Assembly (NCBI RefSeq): GCF_030145145.1
Contig: NZ_JAQYWD010000027.1
Span: forward strand, 1 to 64,000
Source: Desulfobacula sp.
GTDB taxonomy: Bacteria > Desulfobacterota > Desulfobacteria > Desulfobacterales > Desulfobacteraceae
Direction of reading: 5' to 3'
Length of the DNA stretch: 64,000 bases
Below, piece by piece: positions 35,056 through 42,910 of this stretch; the stretch's first letter is position 1; each line of letters opens with the position of its first letter. A program made the position numbers and the translations under genes. The notes below the pieces were generated by a model. That model saw only the letters and a program-made list of their open reading frames with translations. It had not been told where the DNA came from and made no database searches.

Positions 35056-36774
35056 ATGGCCATAAAAAAACAGATCATTCCCAAGCGGATGAAGCTTGGC
35101 GAGATGCTGATCCTCAAAGGGAAATTGACACCGGAACAGCTGTACCAGCTGCTTCAGGTGCAGAAGCAGTCCGGCCAGAGCCTGGGCCATCTGTTGGTGG
35201 AAGAGAACATCATTACCGAAGAGGAGCTGAACCAGACCTTGGGCGAACAGTTGGGCATCCCCCATGTCTGGATTCGCAAGGGATTGGTGGATCCCGCCAT
35301 CGTCCATGTCCTCCCCAAGCCCAAAGCCCTTCAATATAATGTCATTCCCATGTTCAAGGTCCATAATGTCCTGACCCTGGCCACCAGTGATCCCTATGAT
35401 TTTTTCAAGCAGGACAAGATCTCTGAAATCACCGGTCTGGACATCCAATTGGTGCTTTCAAGAACCGAAGACATTCAGGCGGCCATTTCAGAGTGCTACC
35501 AGGGAGAGGTGGACATTGAAGATGTCATGTCCAGCCTGGAAGACGGCGAGCTTGATGTTGTGGAAACGGCTGTGGAATCTTCCATACGGGAAATTGCCGA
35601 AATGGCCGAAGGCAGCCCGGTCATAAACCTGACCAACCTGATTCTCCTCAAGGCCATCCGTTCCAATGCCAGTGATATCCACATTGAACCCCAGCAGCAG
35701 TATTTCAGGGTCAGGGCCCGGATTGACGGCGTGCTGTATGAATTGATGACCCATCCCATGGAACGGCATTCAGCGGTCGTGTCCCGGCTTAAAATTATGG
35801 CCAACCTGGATATCTCGGAACGTCGGATGCCCCAGGACGGCAGGCTTCAGGTGAAGGTGGACGGCCATCCGGTGGATTTGAGATTTTCTTCCATGCCCGG
35901 ATATTTTGGTGAAAAGCTGGTCATCCGTATCCTTGACCGGAGTAAAATTATTCTGGATATTAACCGCCTGGGATTTGATCCGATGCTGTTGACACGGTTC
36001 AAACACCTGGTCAGACAGGCCTATGGCCTGATCATTGTCTGCGGTCCCACCGGCAGTGGGAAAACCACCACCTTGTACGCCGGCACCAGCATGCTCAATA
36101 CCCCGGATAAAAATATTGTGGCCATTGAAGATCCGGTGGAGTACCAGCTGGAGGGCGTGAATCAGACCGCTGTGAATTCTGCCATCGGCCTTTCCTTTGC
36201 TAAGATTCTCAAGCATGTGCTGCGCCAGGATCCGGATGTCATCCTTCTGGGGGAAATCCGGAACCGGGAAACCGCAGAAATTGCCATTCAGGCCTCCTTG
36301 ACCGGTCATCTGGTCCTGACGACCCTCCATACCAATGACAGCCCCAGTGCCATCACCCGGCTGCTGGAAATGGGGATTGAACCCTATCTCATCTCTTCGG
36401 CCCTGCTGGCCTCCATTGGGCAACGGCTGGTGCGGTCCATCTGTCCCAGCTGTAAAACCGACTATTATCCCCCCAAAGCGGCTTTGAAAACCCTGGGCCT
36501 GGCGGAAACCGACACGGCAAAATTTTTCCGGGGCAAGGGCTGTTCCGACTGCCTGGATTCCGGTTTCAAGGGCCGCATCGGGATCCATGAGATCCTTGAA
36601 AATGACGATGAACTCCAGCGGCTGATTTTGACCAATCCCACCATTGACCGGATCAAGGCATATCTCAAGAGCATTCACCATACGTCCCTGCGGGCTGACG
36701 GGTTTAAAAAAGTCATCCAGGGCCACACCACCATTGAAGAAATTCAACGGGTTACCCTGATAGAAGAAGACTGA
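35056..36774 (+). CDS. Type IV pilus/type II secretion assembly ATPase with MshEN domain
   Basis: A 572-residue GspE/PilB/MshE-type ATPase. The N-terminal region contains KLGEMLILKGKLTPEQLYQL and then SLGHLLVEENIITEEELNQT, which fit the two tandem motifs of MshEN, a c-di-GMP-binding domain. The motor has Walker A GPTGSGKTTTLY, an Asp box near DPDVILLGEIRN, HLVLTTLHTNDS and a tetracysteine zinc site (CPSC, CSDC). It powers fibre extension from the cytoplasm. It pairs with the gspF/pilC-like gene three bases downstream. Confidence 0.92.
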   Translation: MAIKKQIIPKRMKLGEMLILKGKLTPEQLYQLLQVQKQSGQSLGHLLVEENIITEEELNQTLGEQLGIPHVWIRKGLVDPAIVHVLPKPKALQYNVIPMFKVHNVLTLATSDPYDFFKQDKISEITGLDIQLVLSRTEDIQAAISECYQGEVDIEDVMSSLEDGELDVVETAVESSIREIAEMAEGSPVINLTNLILLKAIRSNASDIHIEPQQQYFRVRARIDGVLYELMTHPMERHSAVVSRLKIMANLDISERRMPQDGRLQVKVDGHPVDLRFSSMPGYFGEKLVIRILDRSKIILDINRLGFDPMLLTRFKHLVRQAYGLIIVCGPTGSGKTTTLYAGTSMLNTPDKNIVAIEDPVEYQLEGVNQTAVNSAIGLSFAKILKHVLRQDPDVILLGEIRNRETAEIAIQASLTGHLVLTTLHTNDSPSAITRLLEMGIEPYLISSALLASIGQRLVRSICPSCKTDYYPPKAALKTLGLAETDTAKFFRGKGCSDCLDSGFKGRIGIHEILENDDELQRLILTNPTIDRIKAYLKSIHHTSLRADGFKKVIQGHTTIEEIQRVTLIEED

Positions 36775-36777
36775 TTC

Positions 36778-37875
36778 ATGGCCATTGCCATTCAAAAAAA
36801 AATTGCACCCGTCAAATCAAAGCAACGGCATTCCCGTGTTTCAGTTAAACCCAAGGAGATTATTTTTTTTCTCACCCAGCTGTCCATGATGCTGGAAGTG
36901 GGCATTTCGGTGAGCAAATCCATTGAAACCATTGCCCATCAGACCCCCCATGCCGGGTTCAAGTCTGTTCTGCTCACCATGAAGGATACCATTGAAGATG
37001 GTCAACAGCTTTCCGATGCCATGGCAGCGCATCCCGGTATATTTAAACCGGTGTATGTCAATATTATCCGATCCGGTGAAAGCGGCGGATTCCTGGTCCG
37101 GGTCCTGGCCAATGTCATTGAAATCCAGGAGAAAAACCAGGGCGTGTTCGACCAGGTGAAGACGGCCCTGATTTATCCCATGGTGCTGTGCTGCCTGGCC
37201 CTGGTGGTGACCCTGTTTGTTCTGGTGGGGATCCTGCCGAAATTCATGGTTTTTTTTGAGAATAAAATCGATCTCCTGCCGTTTTCCACCCGGGCCATGA
37301 TGGCCCTCAGCCGGGGATTGCATGAGTATTGGTGGGCCGGTATCCTGGTGCTTGTGGGCGGGGGCGTGGCCCTGCACCGGTATCTGTCGTCTTCAACGGG
37401 GCGGTCCCACATGGACTGGCTGCTCATCCATCTGCCCATTGTATCAAAGATCAGCCATAATATTTATACCGGGCTGTTTCTTCGCATCCTCGGGAATATG
37501 TTGGACAGCGGGGTGTCCCTCAAAGAAGCATTGTCCATTGCTGCAAAATCAATGACCAACCAACATTACAAGGCCTTTGTAGACAAGATTTCGGACAATA
37601 TCGAGCGGGGCCAGAATTTTTCCCTGGGATTTTCAGCAAATCGCCATATCCAGGATTCCGTGAAACAGGTGATAGCCATTGGGGAAGAAGTGGGCAAGCT
37701 GCCCCTGGTCATGGTCCGGCTGGCCCGGTTCTATGAACAGGAAATTGAACAGGACTTTAAACGGCTGACTTCCCTGATTGAGCCGTTGGCCCTGGTGTTT
37801 ATGGGGGGGGCCGTGTGGATGATTGTATCAGCGGTTATCCTGCCCATGTTCCGACTGGCCGGTGCGGTCAAGTGA
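36778..37875 (+). CDS. Type IV pilus/type II secretion inner-membrane platform protein (PilC/GspF/MshG)
   Basis: A 365-residue polytopic platform protein with two repeated GspF domains. LSMMLEVGISVSKSIETIA and the second-copy LGNMLDSGVSLKEALSIAA are typical, with IRSGESGGFLVRVL and IAIGEEVGKLPLVMVRLARFYE. Three or four membrane helices are visible. It couples the ATPase to pilin assembly. It starts three bases after the ATPase stop. A 170-base gap with an octamer repeat separates it from the pilin gene. Confidence 0.93.
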   Translation: MAIAIQKKIAPVKSKQRHSRVSVKPKEIIFFLTQLSMMLEVGISVSKSIETIAHQTPHAGFKSVLLTMKDTIEDGQQLSDAMAAHPGIFKPVYVNIIRSGESGGFLVRVLANVIEIQEKNQGVFDQVKTALIYPMVLCCLALVVTLFVLVGILPKFMVFFENKIDLLPFSTRAMMALSRGLHEYWWAGILVLVGGGVALHRYLSSSTGRSHMDWLLIHLPIVSKISHNIYTGLFLRILGNMLDSGVSLKEALSIAAKSMTNQHYKAFVDKISDNIERGQNFSLGFSANRHIQDSVKQVIAIGEEVGKLPLVMVRLARFYEQEIEQDFKRLTSLIEPLALVFMGGAVWMIVSAVILPMFRLAGAVK

Positions 37876-37962
37876 CAGGGGGTGGCCTGGCGAAAAGGGT
37901 TTGTTTGCATTAAGTCCTTGCGTTGCCGGTGTTTTTGTGGTGTAAGAGAAAGCAGGGTCATA

Positions 37963-38004
37963 AGAAATAAAGAAATAAAGAAATAAAGAAATAAAGAAAT
38001 AAAG
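37963..38004. repeat. Octanucleotide tandem repeat (AGAAATAA)5 upstream of the pilin gene
   Basis: Five perfect head-to-tail copies of AGAAATAA occupy 37963-38002, followed by a partial AG. They end about 40 bases before the pilin ATG at 38046, in the only sizeable gap of the pilus operon. Perfect repeats of this size are prone to slipped-strand length change. A weak promoter-like pair (TTGCGT 37918, TGTAAG 37941, 17-base spacing) would put the tract in the 5' leader. Length change there could alter pilin output. Confidence 0.85.
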
Positions 38005-38045
38005 TCGATACGGGAAATGTTTCATTTTGTGAGGAGAGTGAGCGC

Positions 38046-38585
38046 ATGAAAAATTGTATGTTTGGGACACTATGCATCTGGAAACAAAAAGGATTTACCC
38101 TCATTGAAATTTTAATTGTCGTGATGGTATTGGGGATTCTGGCCATGATCATTGTTCCCCAGATAACGGTATCCACACAGGATGCCAAGGAAAGCACCCT
38201 GGCCACCAATATTTCAGCCTTGAGAAATGCCATTGAGCTGTATTACCTCCAGCACAACAATGTTTACCCGGGGGGGACGAAAAACACCGGTGCTGCTCTT
38301 GGCAATGCCGACGATTCGGCCCTAGCCTTTGTGGAGCAGCTGACCCAGTATACCGATGCCACCGGCAAGGTGGCAGTGGCCTACAATGCCACCACTGCCC
38401 CATTCGGACCCTATTTAAAGGGCGGGTCCCTGCCCACCAATCCGTTCAATGACAAAAATGATGTGGTCTGCAATATTACAGAGACCAGTATTCTCGTCAA
38501 AACCGCCACCAGTGCCACCGGCTGGCTGTTTTATGTCAAAACCGGCAATTTGATTGCCAATGACGGGGCCCATACCAACCTTTAG
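38046..38585 (+). CDS. Type IV prepilin / GspG-like major subunit
   Basis: A 179-residue prepilin. A 16-residue leader ends in KG before FTLIEILIVVMVLGILAMIIV, with Glu at position +5, the prepilin peptidase site. The hydrophobic helix and a GspG/MshA-like globular part (LRNAIELYYLQHNNVYPGG) follow. GAGGAGAG precedes the ATG. It is the only prepilin in this operon and probably the main fibre subunit. No prepilin peptidase is in the window. The octamer repeat just upstream may control its level. Confidence 0.93.
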   Translation: MKNCMFGTLCIWKQKGFTLIEILIVVMVLGILAMIIVPQITVSTQDAKESTLATNISALRNAIELYYLQHNNVYPGGTKNTGAALGNADDSALAFVEQLTQYTDATGKVAVAYNATTAPFGPYLKGGSLPTNPFNDKNDVVCNITETSILVKTATSATGWLFYVKTGNLIANDGAHTNL

Positions 38586-38594
38586 GGCTTTCTG

Positions 38595-39656
38595 TTGAAA
38601 AAATATCCCATTGCCATTGATTTTGACAGACAACACGTTTCTGCCCTTCAATTACAGCCCTTAAAAGACCGGGTGGGCATCCGGGCCATTTTCCGGCAGC
38701 CGCTGGATCCCGGGAAACAGGGGGACGGTTCCCGGGACAAGTTGAATCTGTTGTCCGGGTTGCAGACGCTGAAACGTGCCAGGGGGTTTTCCGGTAAACG
38801 GGCCGTGATCCACCTGCCCCTGGACCAGGCCCTTTGTTTCCCCGTGGAGGTTCGTGTAAAGAACGATGAGAGCCTGGATGAGGCCATCCTCCTGGAGGCC
38901 GGGAAAAATCTACCCTATCCCATTGAAGATGCGGTGATTGACTACCCCTCCCTTAGCCCCACGGCATCCGCCCATCATCACATCGCCACCCTTGTGGCAG
39001 CCAAACGGCAGGAGGTGCTGGAACTCTTGACCACCTGTCGGCAGGCCGGTTTCTCCATTGATGCGGTTGATTTCAGTCCCATTTCTCTGATCCGGTTGCA
39101 CCATTTTTTATTTGAGCCTTTGGAAAAGCCCTGCATTGTCTGTTATGTGGGGCACCAGCAATCCTTTTTACAGGTGATAAACCAGGACCGGATGTATGCG
39201 TTCAGCAAGTTTTCCTGGGGAAAGGACGCTTTGGTGGATAAGGTGAATCAAACCCTGGGGCTCAGTGACAAGGTCACCAGTGCTGTTGACCTGCTCCAGA
39301 CCTATGGCATTTCCGAGGGGGCGGATCATCCGGGGGATGAAAAGATCGCCCGGATTGTGGCCCGTATCCTTGCCCCGGCCATTGAGGAGCTGGTGTTTGA
39401 ATTTCATAAAGTCCTGGGGTATGCCCGCACAAAGGAAAATGTTCATGACATCGGCCAGGTCTATTTTTACGGATTTGCTTGTCTGATCAAGGGGCTGGAT
39501 GCCTATGTTGAGAAATGGCTCAATATTCCGGCTGTCCAGGCGGATATGGGGGACAGGATTGAATCGGCCAGACAAATGGCATCATTGACCCCGGACCAGG
39601 CAGCCGGGTTCTGTCCCGTCCTGGGGCTGGCCATGAGGAAAATTCCATGGCTTTAA
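38595..39656 (+). CDS. pilM: PilM/MshI-like actin-fold assembly protein, TTG start
   Basis: A 353-residue protein beginning with KKYPIAIDFDRQHVSALQL, the PilM-type phosphate-binding strand. The central region (LLEAGKNLPYPIEDAVIDYP) and the late EELVFEFHKVLGYARTK fit the family. PilM recruits PilN on the cytoplasmic face of the inner membrane. The start is TTG at 38595, nine bases after the pilin stop. It overlaps pilN by 10 bases. Confidence 0.85.
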   Translation: MKKYPIAIDFDRQHVSALQLQPLKDRVGIRAIFRQPLDPGKQGDGSRDKLNLLSGLQTLKRARGFSGKRAVIHLPLDQALCFPVEVRVKNDESLDEAILLEAGKNLPYPIEDAVIDYPSLSPTASAHHHIATLVAAKRQEVLELLTTCRQAGFSIDAVDFSPISLIRLHHFLFEPLEKPCIVCYVGHQQSFLQVINQDRMYAFSKFSWGKDALVDKVNQTLGLSDKVTSAVDLLQTYGISEGADHPGDEKIARIVARILAPAIEELVFEFHKVLGYARTKENVHDIGQVYFYGFACLIKGLDAYVEKWLNIPAVQADMGDRIESARQMASLTPDQAAGFCPVLGLAMRKIPWL

Positions 39657-40264
39657 TCGACATCAACATGATGCCGTGGGATGTATTGGAAAAAACCACG
39701 CGGTTTCGCCATATCCGGTTCTGGGCAAAATGCCTGATGCTGGTGATTTTTTTCCTGGGGATCAGCTATGGGGTCCTGCACCAATGGATGGCCGTCCAGA
39801 AAAAACAAGGACCGTCCCAGGTGAGTGCCGGCAGGGACCCGGTCGCTTCAAAGATGATGACCATCCGTCAGTTGCAGGATCAAATTCAGGCCATTCAGGA
39901 AAAAAACCGGTCCCTTTCCGCCCTGGTCCGGGGGCAGCTGTTTTTTGACATCATGGGGACGTTTTCCAGTTGTTTGAACGATGAAACATGGATCACAGCG
40001 CTTTCCATACAACAGGACCCGGAAAAATCCGACACTGCCAGGCTGGAATGTGAGGGGACGTCATGGAATCATCATTCTCTGGGTCTGTTTTTAAACCGTC
40101 TCTCCCAGACGCCCCGGATCCGGCAAGTGGTTCTGGGAAATGCCCATAACACCGACGGGACACTCCCTGCTGCAGCCACTGCAGGTGCTGAATTCCCAGG
40201 CGCCGTCCGGTTTAAGATATCCGCAACAATGAGGGGACTCTCTGACAATGACCCTTCAAATTAA
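39647..40264 (+). CDS. pilN: PilN-like inner-membrane assembly protein
   Basis: A 205-residue protein with a short cytoplasmic N-terminus containing INMMPWDVLEK, equivalent to the INLLPWR motif that docks PilN into PilM. One membrane helix (about 28-48) and a periplasmic coiled-coil plus ferredoxin-like part follow. It overlaps both neighbours. The identification rests on motif, topology and position. Confidence 0.85.
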   Translation: MALIDINMMPWDVLEKTTRFRHIRFWAKCLMLVIFFLGISYGVLHQWMAVQKKQGPSQVSAGRDPVASKMMTIRQLQDQIQAIQEKNRSLSALVRGQLFFDIMGTFSSCLNDETWITALSIQQDPEKSDTARLECEGTSWNHHSLGLFLNRLSQTPRIRQVVLGNAHNTDGTLPAAATAGAEFPGAVRFKISATMRGLSDNDPSN

Positions 40265-40781
40265 ACATCTGGACCTGGGTGCGGGTCTGGTTTTGATGGT
40301 CACAGTGATCCTGGGTGTTTTTTTTATCTATCAGGCTTATGAATCCGGCCAGAAAGACATTCAATTGAAACGTCACCTGCTGTCTAAACAAACAACGGAT
40401 TTGACAATCGTGGAAAATAATCTGACCCTTCTCCAGGGGGTGCTGGCGGACAGCCAGGCCATATTGACCCGTCTGAACCAGAGAATTCCCCGTACTGCCG
40501 GGGTCGGGGATCTGCTAACCGTGATTCATGAGCAGATCAACCAGCGAAATATTGTTTTGACCCAGTTCAGCCATAAACCCCCGGAAAAGATTTCCCGGTA
40601 TCAGCGCATTCCCCTTCACCTTATCCTGGAAGGCAAATTTCTTGCATTGTATCACCTGGTGCATGATGTTGAAACCTTGAACCGGTTGGTCATTATCGAA
40701 TCCATCCGGATCACAACATCTGAAAAACAGGGTGTCTGCCGGATGGAATTAATGGCCAATGTATTCCAGGAAGGATTGTGA
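40248..40781 (+). CDS. pilO: PilO-like inner-membrane assembly protein
   Basis: A 177-residue protein with one membrane helix near the N-terminus (GLVLMVTVILGVFFIYQAY), a coiled-coil segment and a ferredoxin-like periplasmic domain containing LILEGKFLALYHLVHDVE, typical of PilO. PilO pairs with PilN to link the inner-membrane platform to PilP and the secretin. It overlaps pilN by 17 bases. Confidence 0.82.
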   Translation: MTLQIKHLDLGAGLVLMVTVILGVFFIYQAYESGQKDIQLKRHLLSKQTTDLTIVENNLTLLQGVLADSQAILTRLNQRIPRTAGVGDLLTVIHEQINQRNIVLTQFSHKPPEKISRYQRIPLHLILEGKFLALYHLVHDVETLNRLVIIESIRITTSEKQGVCRMELMANVFQEGL

Positions 40782-40815
40782 TTGCGGGATATTACTGAAA
40801 TGAGAGCCCTTGGCC

Positions 40816-41376
40816 ATGCGTGAACAAAAAAAAATAAAGCAGGTGGCCATGGGGGTGGTTTCCCTGATTTTTGTGATCACCGCCTATGTCACTTTTTTCA
40901 AAGCACCACCGAAAAGCAGGCCTTCCCTGCCTGGCCCGCCGGTTCAGGGCATCCAGGCGTTGGATGGACCGGAACAGGGGCCGGATATCAAAACATCGGA
41001 TACCGTGGTCATGGCCATCCCCCCCAACGGAAAACCAACGAAGGTCTTTCAGCCGTCCATCCGGGATATTTTCCAGGTGCCCAGGGCCATGGAAATGGCA
41101 TCATCTCAAAAGGCTTCACCCCCAAAAGAGGCCTCCCAAAGCAGGACTGAAAAAGAAACACCCCTGTCAAACCAGGAACGGGATGCCATCAAAACTGCCC
41201 TGGCGTTTAAGGGGGCTATCCTGCATGGCAGCCGGTCCGTGGCCATCATCAACCATTCATTTTTCCGCATCGGAGACCGTATTAACGGATATCAGGTGAT
41301 CTCCATTTCCGAAAAAGAAGTCAAGATTGCCTCCACCCGGGGAAAAATAACTTTAGAGATTCTAAAATATGATTAA
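40816..41376 (+). CDS. PilP-like periplasmic linker protein
   Basis: About 186 residues. An N-terminal membrane anchor (VAMGVVSLIFVITAYVTFF) and a Pro/Lys-rich linker lead to a small C-terminal beta domain (AFKGAILHGSRSVAIINHSFFRIGDRINGYQVISISEKEVKI) like PilP/GspC homology regions. There is no lipobox, so it is membrane-anchored and not a lipoprotein. It should bridge PilNO to the secretin. ATG 40816 is taken; a TTG at 40810 is also possible. It overlaps the secretin gene by eight bases. Confidence 0.75.
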   Translation: MREQKKIKQVAMGVVSLIFVITAYVTFFKAPPKSRPSLPGPPVQGIQALDGPEQGPDIKTSDTVVMAIPPNGKPTKVFQPSIRDIFQVPRAMEMASSQKASPPKEASQSRTEKETPLSNQERDAIKTALAFKGAILHGSRSVAIINHSFFRIGDRINGYQVISISEKEVKIASTRGKITLEILKYD

Positions 41377-42652
41377 ACCATCTGTCTGCTCGTTGATCAT
41401 TGCCGTTTTCCTGGTGACGATGTCCTGTCCCCTCTTTTGTGAGGAACGTCAATGGCCGCTCCAGGAAAATACCCATCCGGTGTCACTGAGTTTCAGGGAC
41501 ATGGATATCCGGGATGCGTTTTCCTCCCTGGCCATGGAGTTCAAGACCAATATGGTGCTGTCCTCGGAGGTCAAAGGCCCCATTACCCTGCATATCTTTG
41601 ATACGACCCTGGAAGAGGCCATCTCCACCATTGCCCTGGCCGGGGGGTTTACGGCTAAAAAGGACGGTCATACCTTTCATGTGTTTAAAACCGATCTTCA
41701 CCCGACAGCCGACAAAACAGATCCCCGGGTGTTTGAAACCCGGATTTTTAAATTGAATTATGTGGACATGGAAAAGATCAAGGAGACCTTGAACGCCTTG
41801 CCCGGACTTCAGCCCGTTGAAGTCCATGACGCCACCAAGTCCATCTTTGTGGAGGACACCCGGGAGAATGTTCAGAAAATTGAGCGGGTGCTCAACTTCC
41901 TGGATGCTGTGCCCAAACAGGTGTTGATTGAGGCCCGGATTCTGGAGGTGACCCTCACCGATGACATGTCCTATGGGGTGGACTGGAAAAGTATCTGGGG
42001 GGATGTGAATATGGCCACCAACGGGTTTTCCAGCGCCATTCTTCCGGATGGCCCAAACACGTCGCCGGTGGGCCTTGTTGGAAAAGGGGGGTTTGCCAAC
42101 CTTTTTTCCCGGGTGGGCAGCGACCATTATATCTCCATGGCCATTGATGCCCTCAAGGAAAAAACAACGGTGAATACGGTTTCCACCCCCAAGATTCTGG
42201 CCATAAACGGCCGGTCGGCCCGGGTCCAGGTGGGGGGCCAACAGGGGTATAAGGTCACCACCAGCAACCAGGGCATTTCAACGGAATCGGTTCAGTTCAT
42301 CAACACCGGTGTGATTCTTGAAATTACCCCCCACATTGATCAGGACAACAATATCCTGTTAAATGTCATGCCCACCATTAACACGGCAAAACTTGAAAAT
42401 GATATTCCAGTGGTGAGTTCCACCTCGGTGTCCACCTGGCTGGTGGCCCGGGACGGTGAAACCATTTTCATCGGCGGCCTCATTGAGGACATTGATACCC
42501 ACACCCGGCAGCAGGTACCGATTCTCGGGGATATCCCGTTGCTGGGGAACCTGTTCGGGCGGACCGTTACCAATAAAGCCAAAAGTGAACTCGTGGTCCT
42601 TATCACCCCCCGGATAATAGACAACGCCAAATATATCGTTCAACCGGATTAA
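41369..42652 (+). CDS. Outer-membrane secretin (PilQ/MshL/GspD family), short form
   Basis: A 427-residue secretin with a signal peptide (about 1-24). STN-like (LSFRDMDIRDAFSSLAMEFKTNMVL) and N1 (FKLNYVDMEKIKETLNALPG) domains lead to the secretin barrel: VSTPKILAINGRSARVQVG, VGVILEITPHI-like sequence, IFIGGLIED, VPILGDIPLLGNLFG and SELVVLITPRII. It is shorter than most PilQ proteins and closer to MshL or the shortest GspD forms. It provides the outer-membrane exit for the fibre and ends the operon. Confidence 0.9.
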   Translation: MIKPSVCSLIIAVFLVTMSCPLFCEERQWPLQENTHPVSLSFRDMDIRDAFSSLAMEFKTNMVLSSEVKGPITLHIFDTTLEEAISTIALAGGFTAKKDGHTFHVFKTDLHPTADKTDPRVFETRIFKLNYVDMEKIKETLNALPGLQPVEVHDATKSIFVEDTRENVQKIERVLNFLDAVPKQVLIEARILEVTLTDDMSYGVDWKSIWGDVNMATNGFSSAILPDGPNTSPVGLVGKGGFANLFSRVGSDHYISMAIDALKEKTTVNTVSTPKILAINGRSARVQVGGQQGYKVTTSNQGISTESVQFINTGVILEITPHIDQDNNILLNVMPTINTAKLENDIPVVSSTSVSTWLVARDGETIFIGGLIEDIDTHTRQQVPILGDIPLLGNLFGRTVTNKAKSELVVLITPRIIDNAKYIVQPD

Positions 42653-42910
42653 ACCGGATCGTTTTATGATCGTCAACTGACAATTTTCTCCGCAGTCCCC
42701 CCCGACTCCCGCCGGATTTATCTTTGTACCAGCCTTCTGCTGGTGGTTACACCATCCTCCCATTAAAATCGGTTAATCCATATCCATTGTCTTTTTCCAT
42801 GGATGTTGGGCAGCGGTTAAAAAAACACAGGTTACCGTTAAAATCACTATTGCTATATTCCTGCTGAAGGCTTAATTTAGACTTTTTAAACCTTGATGGA
42901 AAGAGGACCG

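Noticed and set aside
35770-36795. 341-residue open frame on the minus strand
   Set aside because: It lies wholly inside the assembly ATPase gene on the opposite strand. The product is rich in Gly, His and Gln with no recognisable domain, while the plus-strand frame has all GspE motifs.
37958-38233. Minus-strand frame with FLYFFIS repeats
   Set aside because: The repeats are just the translated octamer tract, and the rest lies antisense to the pilin gene.
42653-42910. Possible gene or terminator after the secretin
   Set aside because: No frame with a start and family motif was found. The only hairpin (CCAGC/GCTGG near 42730) is short and lacks a U-run, so I see nothing definite.
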